Of a DNA stretch of 64,000 bases, positions 20,215 through 30,218 are shown one piece after another (the stretch's first letter is position 1; each line of letters starts with the position of its first letter). The stretch lies in the NCBI GenBank assembly GCA_018401495.1, contig JAGYJX010000004.1:1-64000 (forward strand), given 5' to 3'. Source of the stretch: Rhodospirillaceae bacterium (GTDB lineage Bacteria; Pseudomonadota; Alphaproteobacteria; Thalassobaculales; Thalassobaculaceae). The notes under the pieces are model-generated. The model was not told the DNA's origin. It did not search any database and saw only the letters and a program-made list of their open reading frames with translations. A program made the position numbers and the translations under genes.

Positions 20215-22195
20215 TTGCCGAACTCGGACACATGGCGATCGCCGTGGCGCTGATGGTAGCGGTGGTGCAGTCGACGGTCCCGTTGTGGGGAGCCGCCCGC
20301 GGCGACACCGGGCTGATGGGGCTGGCGCAGCCGGCGGCGCTCGTTCAGTTCGGGGCGGTCGCGATCGCCTTCGGCGCGCTGACCCACGCCTACCTGGTCT
20401 CCGACTTCTCGGTGATCAACGTCGCCACCAACTCGCATTCCACCAAGCCGTTCATCTACAAGCTCTCCGGCGTGTGGGCCAACCACGAGGGCTCGATGCT
20501 GCTCTGGGTGCTCATCCTGGCCATGTTCGGCGCGGCGGTGGCGGCCTTCGGCGGCAATCTGCCGGACGGGCTGAGGGCGCGCACGCTCGCGGTACAGGGC
20601 ATGATCGGCGTCGGCTTCCTCGCCTTCGTGCTGTTCACCTCGAACCCGTTCGAGCGCCTCGACCCGGCGCCGCTCGACGGCAACGGGCTGAACCCGCTGC
20701 TCCAGGATATCGGCCTCGCCCTGCACCCGCCGATGCTCTACATCGGCTATGTCGGGTACTCGACCACGTTTTCGTTCGCCGTCGCGGCGCTGATGGAGGG
20801 CCGGGTCGACCCGGCCTGGGCGCGCTGGGTGCGGCCCTGGGCGCTGGCGGCCTGGACGGCACTGACCGCCGGCATCGCGCTCGGCTCGGGCTGGGCCTAC
20901 TACGAACTCGGCTGGGGCGGCTGGTGGTTCTGGGATCCGGTCGAGAACGCCAGCTTCATGCCGTGGCTGGCCGGCACCGCGCTGCTGCACTCGGCGATCG
21001 TGGTCGAGAAGCGCGGCGCGCTGAAGAGCTGGACCATCCTGCTGGCGCTGGTGGCCTTCTCGCTGTCGCTGCTCGGGACCTTCCTGGTTCGCTCCGGGGT
21101 GCTCAGCAGCGTGCATTCCTTCGCGGTGGATCCGGAGCGCGGCCTGTTCATCCTGGCGCTGCTGGCGATCGCTGTCGGCGGCAGCTTCATGCTGTACGCC
21201 TGGCGGGCGCCGACCATGGAGGGCGGCGGCATGTTCCGCCCGGTCAGCCGGGAAGGCGGCCTGGTGCTGAACAACCTGCTGATGAGCACCGCCGCCGCGA
21301 CCGTCCTGATCGGCACCCTGTACCCGCTCGCCCTGGAGTCGATCACCGGCGAGAAGGTCTCGGTCGGCGAGCCTTACTTCGAGGCGACGTTCGTGCCGCT
21401 GATGGTGCCGACGATCCTGGCGCTGGGTGTCGGACCGTTGCTGGCCTGGAAGCGCGGCGACCTGGCGGCGGCGCTCGGAAAGCTCTGGATCGCCGCTCTG
21501 GCAGCCGTTCGGAATCGGGCTTGTCGGTCCTGTACATCCGCGGCGCACCGGTGGGGGCCGCGCTCGGCTTCGGCCTGGCCGTCTGGCTGGCGGTGGCGGT
21601 CGTCACCGAATGGGCCGAGCGGGTGCGGCTGTTCCGGATTCCGCTCGGCCAGTCGCTGTCGCGCGCGCTCGGGCTGCCGCGATCGGCCTACGGCATGAGC
21701 CTCGCCCATCTGGGGGTCGCGGTGTTCATCATGGGGGCGATCGGCGAGACCCACTTCTCGAGCGAGGTGGTGCGGTTCGCAAGGGCCGGCGACCGGATCG
21801 AGATCGCCGGACGATCCATCGTGTTCGAGGGAGTGACCCTCCAGCAAGGTCCGAACTATGAGGCGGAGGTCGGGACCTTCTTGTTGGCGAACGGCGAACG
21901 GCTGGAATCCGAGCGGCGTTTCTACCCGGTCGAGGGTCAACGCACCACCGAGGCGTCGATCCGGACCCGCCCCGACGCCGACCTCTACGCCGTGCTCGGT
22001 GAGCCCGCCGGCGAAGGACGTTGGACGGTGCGGATCTACGTGAAGCCGCTGGTGCTGTGGCTGTGGATCGGCAGCGGCATCATGGTCCTCGGAGGCCTGC
22101 TGTCGCTGGCCGACCGCCGTCTGCGCGTCGGGGCGCCCGGACCACGCCGGGCCAGCTGGCGCCCGGCCCATGCCGGCGTCGGCGATTCGGACTGA
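20211..22195 (+). CDS. ccmF: Cytochrome c heme lyase subunit CcmF (one frame break)
   Basis: Large membrane component of the heme ligation complex with CcmH and CcmI; about 660 residues. The periplasmic WWD motif GWGGWWFWDPVENA (about 236-249) and the ALHPPMLYIGY segment are clear. The frame is lost at about 21505, after KLWIAALAA, and resumes one base out with VLYIRGAPVGAALGFG; the remaining 220 residues, including FFSSEV-like periplasmic region and the last helix, are normal. One base appears to be missing. ATGA overlap with ccmE. Confidence 0.93.
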
Positions 22196-22197
22196 CG

Positions 22198-22731
22198 GTG
22201 CGCCGCCTCCTGTTCCTGGTGCCGCTGGCCGTGGTCGTCGGCCTGATCGGCGCGCTCGGGTGGCCCATCCTCGAGGGCCGTGATCCGCGCGCGCTGCCCT
22301 CGGTGCTGCTCGACAAGCCGGTGCCGCCGTTCGCGCTGCCGGGGCTGACGCCGGACGTGCCGGGCCTGGAGTCGGTGGAACTGACCGGCCGTCCGGTCCT
22401 GGTCAACGTGTTCGCCTCGTGGTGCGCGCCGTGCCGGCAGGAGATCCCGCTGATGGTCGGGCTGGCCGCCGAGGGCGTTCCGATCTACGGCATCGCCTAC
22501 AAGGACGACCCGGCGGCGACCCGCCGGTTTCTGGCCCAGCTCGGCGATCCGTACCGCGGCGTCGGCGTCGATCGCGACGGCCGTGTCGGCATCGAACTCG
22601 GGGTTTACGGGGTTCCGGAGACCTTCGTGGTCGATGCCGCCGGCCGGATCCGGCATCGCCATGTCGGCCTCCTCACCGAGGACGCGGCGCGTCGAACCTT
22701 GCTGCCGCTGCTGGAGGAACTCGCGAAGTGA
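22198..22731 (+). CDS. ccmG: Thiol:disulfide interchange protein CcmG (DsbE)
   Basis: Membrane-anchored periplasmic thioredoxin-like reductant of apocytochrome c or CcmH. 177 residues, anchor helix at about 4-22, redox motif WCAPC (Cys76, Cys79) in VFASWCAPCRQEIP, and the cis-Pro in YGVPETFVVD. GTG start two bases after the ccmF stop. Confidence 0.96.
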   Translation: MRRLLFLVPLAVVVGLIGALGWPILEGRDPRALPSVLLDKPVPPFALPGLTPDVPGLESVELTGRPVLVNVFASWCAPCRQEIPLMVGLAAEGVPIYGIAYKDDPAATRRFLAQLGDPYRGVGVDRDGRVGIELGVYGVPETFVVDAAGRIRHRHVGLLTEDAARRTLLPLLEELAK

Positions 22732-23237
22732 TCCGTCCCGCCGCCCTGGCCTTCGCGCTCGCGTGTCTCGCGGCGACCCCGATCGCGCCGGCGCTGGCGG
22801 TGCAGCCCGACGAGGTCCTGGCCGACCCGATGCTGGAGGACCGGGCGCGCAGCCTGAGCCTGGGCGTGCGTTGCCTGGTCTGCCAGAACCAGTCGATCGA
22901 CGATTCCAACGCCGACCTCGCCCGCGATCTGCGACGGGTGGTGCGCGAGCGGCTGGTGGCTGGAGACAGCGACCAGCAGGTCCTCGACTACCTGGTGGCG
23001 CGGTACGGCGCCTTCGTCCTGCTTGAACCGCCGCGCACCCGCAGCACCTGGCTGCTGTGGTACGGGCCGTTCGCCCTGCTGGGGATCGGCGCCGTCGGGA
23101 TCGCGTTCGCCGCCGCTCGCCGCGCTCGCCGCCGAGACGAACCCGCTCCTTTGTCCGCCGAGGAGCGCTCACGCCTGGAGGCCCTGCTGTCGGACGACGC
23201 CGCCGCCGCCGAACAGCCGTCGGAGGGCCGGCAATGA
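22728..23237 (+). CDS. ccmH: Cytochrome c-type biogenesis protein CcmH (CycL)
   Basis: Periplasmic thiol protein anchored by a C-terminal helix, 169 residues. Signal peptide at 1-24, redox motif RCLVCQNQS (Cys49, Cys52) and helix at about 105-125. It keeps apocytochrome CXXCH cysteines reduced and hands them to the ligation complex. GTG start overlapping the ccmG stop by four bases (GTGA); start codon position agrees with a proper signal sequence. This is the short CycL form without the TPR domain, which is in the next gene. Confidence 0.95.
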   Translation: MIRPAALAFALACLAATPIAPALAVQPDEVLADPMLEDRARSLSLGVRCLVCQNQSIDDSNADLARDLRRVVRERLVAGDSDQQVLDYLVARYGAFVLLEPPRTRSTWLLWYGPFALLGIGAVGIAFAAARRARRRDEPAPLSAEERSRLEALLSDDAAAAEQPSEGRQ

Positions 23238-24676
23238 TGCTGTGGCTGATCGTCGGCGCGCTGCTGCTCGCGGTGGTGCTGGCGCTGCTGGCGCCTCTGG
23301 TGCGCCGCCAGACCGTTTCCCCGGACCGCTCCGAACACGGCTTCGAGGTGTTGCGCGACCAGTTGGGTGAGGTCGAGCGCGACCGCGCCACCGGCCGGCT
23401 CGACGCCGGCAGCGCCGAAGCGGCGCGCCTCGAGATCGAGCGCCGGATGCTGGTCGAGGCCGAGCGACGGGATGCGGCGGCGGCGGCCGCGCCGCCGGCA
23501 CCCGCCGGGGCCAGCCGCCGCCGCCGGTTCGCCGCCGCCGCGCTGGTCGTGCTGGCGGTCCCGGTGGGCAGCACCGCGCTTTACCTTATACAGGGCCGGC
23601 CCGGCCTTCCGGACGCGCCGCTGGCGTCGCGCTCGGCCGAACGCGCGCGCATGGCCGAGGTGGTGGAGAGCCAACGCGGACTGGCCGAGATGGCGGCCAA
23701 CCTGGAGCGTCGCCTCGCCGAACAGCCCGACGACGTCGAAGGGCTGGCAGTTGCTCGGGCGAACGCGGATGACGCTCGGCGATCCGTCGGGCGCGGTCGA
23801 GGCCTATCGCAGCGCGACCATCGCCGGCGGCGGCGACGCCCAGACCTTCGCGCAGCTTGGCGAAGCGCTGGTCCGTGCCGAAGACGGCATCGTCGGCGAG
23901 GCCGCCCGGGAAGCGTTCCTGCACGCCCTGGAGAAGATGCCGGGCGAACCGAGGTCCCGGTTCTACCTCGGGCTCGCCAGCCGCCAGGCCGGGAGGATCG
24001 ACGAGGCGCTGGAACGGTGGGTCGCCCTGGAGGCGGACACCGCCGGCCGACGCGCCGTGGCGGCCGGTGCTGCTGGAGCGCATCGAGGAGGCGGCGTCGG
24101 AATCCGGCGCCGACCTGGCCGCGCTCAGGGCGCGGATCGGCAGCGAGGTTCGGCGGCAGGCCACCGAGGATGCGTCGCCGGCCCGGGGCCCGACCTCCGA
24201 CGACATGGCCGCGGCCCGCGAGATGCCGGCGGAGGATCGGCTGGCCATGATCCGCGGAATGGTCGACGGACTGGCGACCCGCCTGCAGTCGAATCCGGAT
24301 GACCTGGATGGCTGGCGCCGGCTTGGCCGCTCCTACCTGGTGCTGAACCGACGCCCGGAGGCGGTGCAGGCCTACAGCCGTGCCGCCGATCTGGCGCCCG
24401 ACGACATCGAGGTCCAGCTCGACTACGCGCACGCTCTGTTCCCGCCCGGGACGTCCGAGCGCGACATGCCGCCGGCGTTCACCGAGGTCATCGACCGGGT
24501 CAGGCGGCTGGAGCCGGACAACGCCGAGGGCCTGTTCTTCGGCGGGCTGATCGCGGTGCGACGGGGCGACAACGCGCGAGGCGCGCGACCTGTGGGGCCA
24601 ACTGCTCGAGAAGCTGCCACCGGACTCGCCGGTCGGCGGCGCGGTGCGGCGGCGCCTGGAGGCGTTGCCGCAGTGA
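23234..24676 (+). CDS. ccmI: Cytochrome c maturation protein CcmI (CycH), three frame breaks
   Basis: Apocytochrome chaperone with two N-terminal membrane helices (about 3-21 and 96-113), a cytoplasmic coiled loop between them and a periplasmic TPR region, about 479 residues. TPR-like text is seen in LLGRTRMTLGDPSGAVEAYRS and WRRLGRSYLVLNRRPEAVQA. The gene is read in four successive frames with an extra base near 23750 (in the codons for LAWQLLGRT), near 24058 and near 24578; the repaired end is ARDLWGQLLEKLPPDSPVGG and so on to LEALPQ with TGA at 24674-24676. Three breaks in one gene of an intact operon strongly suggest sequencing error. Confidence 0.88.
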
Positions 24677-24755
24677 CGGCGCATCGGCTTGCGGCATAGC
24701 CTGGGCGTGGCGCTTGCCGCGCCGCGTCGCAGCCCCTATCGGTGGAGCGCCCGAT

Positions 24756-25928
24756 ATGCCCCAGTCCGCGCCTGACCGCCTCTTCCCGCCCAGCGAGTTC
24801 GAGCGCCGCCTGACCCGCCTGCAGGCCATCATGCTGGCCCACCGGCTCGACGCGCTGCTGTTCACGACCCCGCCGAACATCCGGTACGTCACCGGCTTCG
24901 ACAGCCAGTTCTGGGAGAGCCCGACGCGGCCGTGGTTCGTGCTGGTGCCGATCGACGGCGGACCGATCGCGGTCATTCCGGAGATCGGCGCGCCGGAAAT
25001 GGCGCGCACGTGGGTGACCGACATCCGGACCTGGCCGGCTCCGGTCCCGGAGGACGACGGCGTCTCGCTGCTTGCCGACGCCATCGACGGACTGCCGCGG
25101 CGCTTCGGCCGCGTCGGCGCCGAACTCGGCCGCGAGATGACCCTGCGGATGCCGGTGCTCGACTTCCTGGCGCTGCGCGAGCGGTTGCGCGGCGTGCAGA
25201 TCGTCGACGGTGCGCCGGCGGCCTGGGAGGCGCGGATGGTCAAGACCGACGCCGAAATCGCCTGCATCCGTCACATCTGCGGGATCGCCAGCGACGCCTA
25301 CGAGGCGTTGCCCACGGCGATCGGCATCGGCGTGAGCGAGCGCGAGGTGTGCCGTCGCCTGCGCATCGACATCGCCGCCCGCGGCGCCGATGCCACGCCG
25401 TTCATGCCGGCGATCTCCGGCCCGGGCGGCGTGGCGCAGATCGTCTGCGGCCCGGGCGACCGGATCCTGACCGAGGGCGACATCCTGTTCATAGACACCG
25501 GATCGACCTGGAACGGCTATTTCTGCGATTTCGACCGCAACTACGCGGTCGGACGGGTGTCGGACGACGCCCATCGGGCGCACGAAACGGTGTGGGACGC
25601 GACCGAGGCGGGCATCGCCGCGGCGGTGCCGGGGGCGGCGACCGACGACGTCTGGCGGGCAATGGCGAGAATCCTGGAGGCCGGCGGCTCGGCCGGCAAC
25701 AACGTCGGCCGTCTCGGTCACGGTCTCGGGCTGCAGTTGACCGAACCGCCATCGCACCGGCCCGGTGACGGGACCCGGATCCGCGAGGGCATGGTCCTCA
25801 CGATCGAGCCCGGCATGGAATACGCGCCCGGCCGGATGATCGTGCACGAGGAGAACGTCGTGATCACGTCGTCCGGGGCCGAGCTCCTGACGAAGCGGGC
25901 GCCGCGCGAGCTGCCGATCGTGAGGTAG
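24756..25928 (+). CDS. M24 family metallopeptidase (Xaa-Pro aminopeptidase-like)
   Basis: A 390-residue pita-bread fold peptidase. A creatinase-like N domain (about 1-150) is followed by the catalytic domain with the dinuclear metal ligands: Asp residues in FIDTGSTWNGYFCDFDRN, His in GHGLGLQLTEPP, Glu in MVLTIEPGMEY and Glu in VHEENVVIT. Members cleave X-Pro bonds or act on small amidino compounds; the lack of a proline-specific signature leaves the substrate open. ATG 24756 with GGTGGAG upstream. It sits just before a polar amino acid ABC importer and may process imported or internal peptides (inference). Confidence 0.85.
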   Translation: MPQSAPDRLFPPSEFERRLTRLQAIMLAHRLDALLFTTPPNIRYVTGFDSQFWESPTRPWFVLVPIDGGPIAVIPEIGAPEMARTWVTDIRTWPAPVPEDDGVSLLADAIDGLPRRFGRVGAELGREMTLRMPVLDFLALRERLRGVQIVDGAPAAWEARMVKTDAEIACIRHICGIASDAYEALPTAIGIGVSEREVCRRLRIDIAARGADATPFMPAISGPGGVAQIVCGPGDRILTEGDILFIDTGSTWNGYFCDFDRNYAVGRVSDDAHRAHETVWDATEAGIAAAVPGAATDDVWRAMARILEAGGSAGNNVGRLGHGLGLQLTEPPSHRPGDGTRIREGMVLTIEPGMEYAPGRMIVHEENVVITSSGAELLTKRAPRELPIVR

Positions 25929-26002
25929 AACGCGCCGCCGTTCCCGTCGGCTTCACTGTTGCCGGAACCCGATCGCAGCCGCTCCCAGCCGGCAAAAATC
26001 CG

Positions 26003-26030
26003 TTGCCGGTCGCGTGTCGCCGGCTATGCT
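26003..26030 (+). promoter_or_regulatory. Promoter of the polar amino acid importer operon
   Basis: TTGCCG and TATGCT are separated by 16 bp. The predicted transcription start near 26037 lies downstream of two in-frame upstream start codons (26014, 26026) and so supports ATG 26077 as the true start. Confidence 0.5.
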
Positions 26031-26076
26031 GCCGCATTACACGTTTGTTGCAGCGCACTCCGTCCCAGGACCGTCG

Positions 26077-26895
26077 ATGGTCGCAGCCCCGTCCGAACCT
26101 GTCGTCGCCAGCGGTGATGGCGCGATGCTGTCGGTCGTCGACCTTCACAAGAGGTTCGGCTCCCTCGAGGTTCTGAAGGGCGTGTCACTGACCGCGCGCC
26201 AGGGCGACGTCATTTCCATGATCGGCGCTTCCGGGTCCGGCAAGTCGACCTTCCTGCGCTGCATCAACCTCCTCGAGATCCCGGATGCCGGCGAGGTGCG
26301 GGTCGACGGCGAGCTGATCCGCATGGTGCCGTCGCGCACCGGCGGTCTGCGGCCGGCCGACACCCGCCAGGTGGACCGCATCCGCTCGCGGCTCGGAATG
26401 GTGTTCCAGAGCTTCAACCTCTGGACCCACATGACCGTGCTCGAGAACGTCATCGAGGCTCCGGTGCACGTCCTGGGGGTGCCGAAGCGCGAGGCGATCG
26501 AGCGCGCCGAGGCGCTGCTCGACAAGGTCGGGATCGTCGAGAAGCGCAACGAGTACCCGGCCCACCTGTCCGGCGGCCAGCAGCAGCGTTGCGCGATCGC
26601 GCGCGCGCTGGCGATGGAGCCGCAGGTCATGCTGTTCGACGAGCCGACCTCGGCGCTCGATCCCGAGCTTGTCGGCGAGGTGCTGCGGGTCATGCGGCAG
26701 CTCGCCGAGGAGGGCCGCACGATGATCATCGTGACCCACGAGATGCGCTTCGCCCGCGAGGTGTCGAGCGAGATCGTGTTCCTGCACCAGGGCCGGATCG
26801 AGGAGCAGGGGCCGCCGGCCCAGGTGTTCGGCGCGCCGCGGTCCGAGCGCTGCCGCCAATTCCTCGCGACCTCGGCACACGAGGTCGTCGGGTAG
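26077..26895 (+). CDS. HisP-type polar amino acid ABC transporter ATP-binding protein
   Basis: ATPase of a PAAT-family importer, 272 residues. Walker A GASGSGKST, Q-loop VFQSFNLWTHMTV, signature LSGGQQQR, Walker B VMLFDEPTSALDPEL and H-loop VTHEM are complete. The RTGGLRPADTRQVDRIRSRL insertion after strand 3 is typical of the HisP/ArtP histidine, lysine-arginine-ornithine or octopine group. ATG 26077 has AGGA eight bases before it. First gene of a four-gene transporter operon. Confidence 0.92.
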   Translation: MVAAPSEPVVASGDGAMLSVVDLHKRFGSLEVLKGVSLTARQGDVISMIGASGSGKSTFLRCINLLEIPDAGEVRVDGELIRMVPSRTGGLRPADTRQVDRIRSRLGMVFQSFNLWTHMTVLENVIEAPVHVLGVPKREAIERAEALLDKVGIVEKRNEYPAHLSGGQQQRCAIARALAMEPQVMLFDEPTSALDPELVGEVLRVMRQLAEEGRTMIIVTHEMRFAREVSSEIVFLHQGRIEEQGPPAQVFGAPRSERCRQFLATSAHEVVG

Positions 26896-26954
26896 ACGTC
26901 CGACGGGGACGGGTTGTTCGACAGGGACCAACAAGAGACCAGGAGGGACTTCAC

Positions 26955-27818
26955 GTGAAGAAGACGCTTACCACGCTGGCCGCGGTCGCGGCGCTCGCCG
27001 TCGCGGGTATCGCCGCCGACGCGTCGGCCAAGGAATGGGCCAAGGGCGCGAAGGTCAAGATCGCCACCGAGGGCGCCTACGCGCCGTGGAACGCCACCGA
27101 CAGCTCCGGCAAGCTGGTCGGCTTCGAGGTCGATCTCGCGGCCGATCTGTGCAAGCGCATGGAGGTCGAGTGCGAGGTCGTCCAGCAGGCTTGGGAAGGC
27201 ATCATCCCGGCGCTGCAGGCCGGCAAGTACGACGCCATCATGGCCGGTATGTCGATCACCGCGAAGCGCAAGGAAGTCATCGATTTCTCGCGCTCCTACG
27301 CCCAGACCCCGGCGATCTTCGTCGTGACCAAGGCGAGCAAGTCGGCGGGCTTCAAGACCGAGGCCGAGCGCCTCGGCCTCGACGAGGTCGACGCCGCCGA
27401 GAAGAAGGCCATTGACGCGGTCATCGGCGAGTTCAAAGGCAAGACCATCGGCGTGCAGATCTCGACCACCCACGAGAACTTCCTGCGCGAGTACCTGGGC
27501 AAGGACGTCACCGTCAAAACCTACGACACCCAGGAGAACCTCGACCTGGACCTGCAGGCCGGCCGCGTCGACGCGGCGCTGGCGTCCGCCTCCTACTGGG
27601 TGCCGCTGCTCTCCAGCGACAAGGGCAAGGACATGGTGATGGTCGGCCCGCACATGACCGGCGGTCCGTTCGGGGCCGGCGTCGGCGCCGGCATCCGCAA
27701 GGACGACCCCTCGCTGACGGCGATGTTCGACAAGGCGATCAACGCCGCGATCGACGACGGGTCGCTCGAGAAGCTGGCGGTGAAGTGGTTCGGCTTCGAC
27801 GCTTCCGCGAAGAAGTGA
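26955..27818 (+). CDS. Polar amino acid ABC transporter substrate-binding protein
   Basis: Periplasmic type II receptor, 287 residues with a signal peptide at 1-25 (AALAVAGIAADASA). The mature N terminus KVKIATEGAYAPWNATDSSG and the GFEVDLAADLCKRM and YDAIMAGMSIT segments match the HisJ/ArgT/octopine-binding group, which favours basic amino acids or opines. GTG 26955 has AGGAGGG seven bases upstream. The exact ligand cannot be read. Confidence 0.9.
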   Translation: MKKTLTTLAAVAALAVAGIAADASAKEWAKGAKVKIATEGAYAPWNATDSSGKLVGFEVDLAADLCKRMEVECEVVQQAWEGIIPALQAGKYDAIMAGMSITAKRKEVIDFSRSYAQTPAIFVVTKASKSAGFKTEAERLGLDEVDAAEKKAIDAVIGEFKGKTIGVQISTTHENFLREYLGKDVTVKTYDTQENLDLDLQAGRVDAALASASYWVPLLSSDKGKDMVMVGPHMTGGPFGAGVGAGIRKDDPSLTAMFDKAINAAIDDGSLEKLAVKWFGFDASAKK

Positions 27819-27892
27819 TCTGACGGGGCGGGGACCGGCCTGGAAGGGGATCCGGGCCGGTCCCGCCGCAACCGGGGGAGTGCCGAGCGCGC

Positions 27893-28609
27893 ATGGGCGA
27901 CTGGGTGAGCCTGCTGGCCTGGGGGGACGCTGGCTGGGGCGACGAGATGGTCCGCGGCGCGCTGTGGACGCTGGCGCTCTCGGTCGTGGCGTTCGCGCTC
28001 GGCGTGCTGATCGGTTCGTTCGGCGCCGCCGCCAAGCTGTCCCACCTGCCGCCGCTGCGCTGGCTCGGGCAGGGCTACACCACGGTGATCCGGGGCGTCC
28101 CCGACCTGCTGGTGATCTACCTGCTGTTCTTCGGCGGCAATCAGGCGGTGATGAGCATCGCCCGCGGCCTGTTCGGCTATGACGGCTACATCGAGCTGAA
28201 CGCCTTCACGATCGGCGCCATCGCCCTCGGCACGGTCTCGGGCGCCTATTCGACCGAAGTGATCCGCGGCGCGGTGCTGGCGGTGCCGCGCGGCCAACTC
28301 GAGGCGGCGCGCGCCTGCGGGATGAGCGGCTGGCTGCTGTTCCGCCGGGTCCTGGTGCCGCAGGTCGCGCGCTACGCGCTGCCCGGGCTCGGCAACGTCT
28401 GGCAGCTCACCCTGAAGGACACCTCGCTGATCTCGATCGTCGGGCTGGTGGAGATCATGCGCTCGGCGTCGATCGCCTCGGGCTCGACCCAGAAGCCGTT
28501 CGTGTTCTACCTGTCGGCGGCGGTCCTTTACCTGGTGCTGACGGCCGGCTCCAACCGGGCCTTCGGGCTGGCCGAGCTGTGGGCCAACCGCGGCGTTCGG
28601 AGGGCCTGA
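27893..28609 (+). CDS. HisQ-type ABC transporter permease
   Basis: Inner-membrane permease of the same importer, 238 residues, about five helices. The coupling EAA-like loop is LEAARACGMSGWLLFRRVLV; VIRGVPDLLVIYLLFFGG is the canonical HisQ/ArtQ segment. The next permease gene follows after 3 bp. Confidence 0.93.
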   Translation: MGDWVSLLAWGDAGWGDEMVRGALWTLALSVVAFALGVLIGSFGAAAKLSHLPPLRWLGQGYTTVIRGVPDLLVIYLLFFGGNQAVMSIARGLFGYDGYIELNAFTIGAIALGTVSGAYSTEVIRGAVLAVPRGQLEAARACGMSGWLLFRRVLVPQVARYALPGLGNVWQLTLKDTSLISIVGLVEIMRSASIASGSTQKPFVFYLSAAVLYLVLTAGSNRAFGLAELWANRGVRRA

Positions 28610-28612
28610 TCG

Positions 28613-29344
28613 ATGCGATTCGAGCTGTTCCCCGAATATTTCCCGCAGCTGCTGGCCGGCGTGCCGATGACGCTGCAACTGGCCGCGCTGTCGCTGTTCC
28701 TGGGCTTCTTTCTCGCGGTCCTGCTGGCGGTGCTGCGGACTTCCGGCATCGCCCCGCTGGTCGGCTTCGTGAAGGTCTATGTCTACGTGTTCCGGGGCAC
28801 CCCGCTGCTGGTGCAGATCTTCCTGATCTACTACGGCACCGGGCAGTTCGACCTGATCAAGCAGAGCTTCCTGTGGCCGGTGCTGCGCGAGGCGTACTGG
28901 TGCGCGATCATCGCGATGACCCTGAACACCGGCGCCTACACTTCGGAGATCATCCGCGGCGGCATCGAATCGGTGGCCTGGGGACAGGTCGAGGCGGCCA
29001 AGGCCTGCGGCATGAACGCGTGGCTGCGATTCCGCCGGGTGGTTTTCCCTCAGGCGATCCGCCAGGCGCTGCCGGGCTACGGCAACGAGATCATCCTGAT
29101 GGTCAAGGCGACGTCGCTCGCCAGCACCATCACCCTGCTCGAGGTCACCGGGATCGCCCGCAAGATCATCAGCCAGACCTACGCCCCGGTGGAACTGTTC
29201 GTCATGGCGGGCGCGATCTACCTGACGATCGTGTTCACCATCACGCGGATCGTCGACCTCATCGAGAAGCGGCTGTCGCCGGAGCGCGCCGCCGCCCGAG
29301 GCGCCAAGGCGACCGCCGAGCGGGACCTGGCCAGTGTCCATTGA
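28613..29344 (+). CDS. HisM-type ABC transporter permease
   Basis: Second permease, 243 residues. Conserved text includes YVYVFRGTPLLVQIFLIYYG and the coupling loop VEAAKACGMNAWLRFRRVVF. Together with HisQ, HisP and the receptor it completes a type I importer for a polar amino acid. Its 3' end overlaps the acetyltransferase gene by 11 bp. Confidence 0.93.
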   Translation: MRFELFPEYFPQLLAGVPMTLQLAALSLFLGFFLAVLLAVLRTSGIAPLVGFVKVYVYVFRGTPLLVQIFLIYYGTGQFDLIKQSFLWPVLREAYWCAIIAMTLNTGAYTSEIIRGGIESVAWGQVEAAKACGMNAWLRFRRVVFPQAIRQALPGYGNEIILMVKATSLASTITLLEVTGIARKIISQTYAPVELFVMAGAIYLTIVFTITRIVDLIEKRLSPERAAARGAKATAERDLASVH

Positions 29345-29849
29345 GCTCGTGCCCTGGCCTGCGGGCGGGGCCGGGCTGCTGGAGCGCTGGATCGCGGCCC
29401 CGCATGTGGTGCGCTGGTGGAAGCCGGCGCTCACCGCCGGCGTGATCGCCGCCCTGCGGGCCGGCGATGCGCCGCCGGCGGGCACACGCCCCTGGCGGAT
29501 CGACCTCGACGGTGTGCCGGTCGGCTACGCCCAGGACTACGATCCGGCGCGTCCGGGCGACGGCTGGAGCGAGGTGGAAGGCGTCGGCGCCGGCACTCGC
29601 GGTCTCGAACTGCTGATCGGCGAGGCCGACGCCGTGAACCGGCGGCACGGCCGAGCCGCGATCCGGCTCCTCGCCGCCAGGCTGTTCGCCGAGTCCGGCA
29701 CCGACCGGCTGGTTTCCGGCCCGCATCCTGACAACTGGCCGGCGGTGATCGCGTTCAAGCGCGCCGGCTTCCGCGAGCGTGGCCGCCGGCAGTTCCCGAG
29801 CGGGCCGGTGATGGTGCTGACCGCCGCCAGGGCGGTCTGGTCCGGGTGA
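29334..29849 (+). CDS. GNAT acetyltransferase, AAC(6')-like
   Basis: A 171-residue GNAT-fold protein. The layout HVVRWW, then WRIDLDGVPVGYAQDYD, then GTRGLELLIGEADAVNRRHG, GPHPDNWPAVIAFKRAGFRE and a final GPVMVLTAAR parallels aminoglycoside 6'-N-acetyltransferases of the AAC(6')-I type and siderophore-lysine acyltransferases, which share this fold. The acetyl-CoA loop is less canonical (RRHGRAAIRLL). GTG 29334 overlaps the end of the permease gene, so it is probably co-translated with an amino acid importer, which favours a metabolic amine as substrate over an antibiotic; that is inference. Confidence 0.7.
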   Translation: MSIELVPWPAGGAGLLERWIAAPHVVRWWKPALTAGVIAALRAGDAPPAGTRPWRIDLDGVPVGYAQDYDPARPGDGWSEVEGVGAGTRGLELLIGEADAVNRRHGRAAIRLLAARLFAESGTDRLVSGPHPDNWPAVIAFKRAGFRERGRRQFPSGPVMVLTAARAVWSG

Positions 29850-29990
29850 GGTCGGTGGGCGCATCCGAGGCCGCTGCGGGGGCGCCTCCGGTATCGGCCG
29901 TCCGGCTGTGGAATCCATCGTTTTCAAGCCCGACAGCGTGTTAGTCTGCTCCGGAAAAGGCGCGTTACCGCTTGGCGGGCATCGAGGCTC

Positions 29991-30194
29991 ATGGTGCAAG
30001 ATCTGGAAGAAATGAAGCGCCGGCTGGCGGACCTGAAGACCGAGCATCGCGACCTCGACGATGTCATCGCCCGACTGCTGGACAAGGCGCCGTTCGATCA
30101 GCTCCAGCTGCAGCGGCTCAAGAAGCGGAAGCTGCTTCTGAAGGATGAGATGTCGCTGCTGGAGAGCCGCCTGTTGCCGGACATCATCGCCTGA
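29991..30194 (+). CDS. YdcH family protein (DUF465)
   Basis: A 67-residue all-helical protein. The family pattern LKTEHRDLDDVIARL followed by DQLQLQRLKKRKLLLKDEM is diagnostic for DUF465, short coiled-coil proteins widespread in alphaproteobacteria with no settled function. Stand-alone, convergent with the Hpt protein gene. Confidence 0.88.
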   Translation: MVQDLEEMKRRLADLKTEHRDLDDVIARLLDKAPFDQLQLQRLKKRKLLLKDEMSLLESRLLPDIIA

Positions 30195-30218
30195 CGCGGC
30201 AGGGCGGGACGGCGTCTC

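Noticed and set aside
23234..24676. Programmed frameshifting in ccmI and other genes
   Set aside because: Breaks occur at unrelated sites with no common slippery motif or stem-loop, and several genes have three or two breaks; sequencing errors explain them better.
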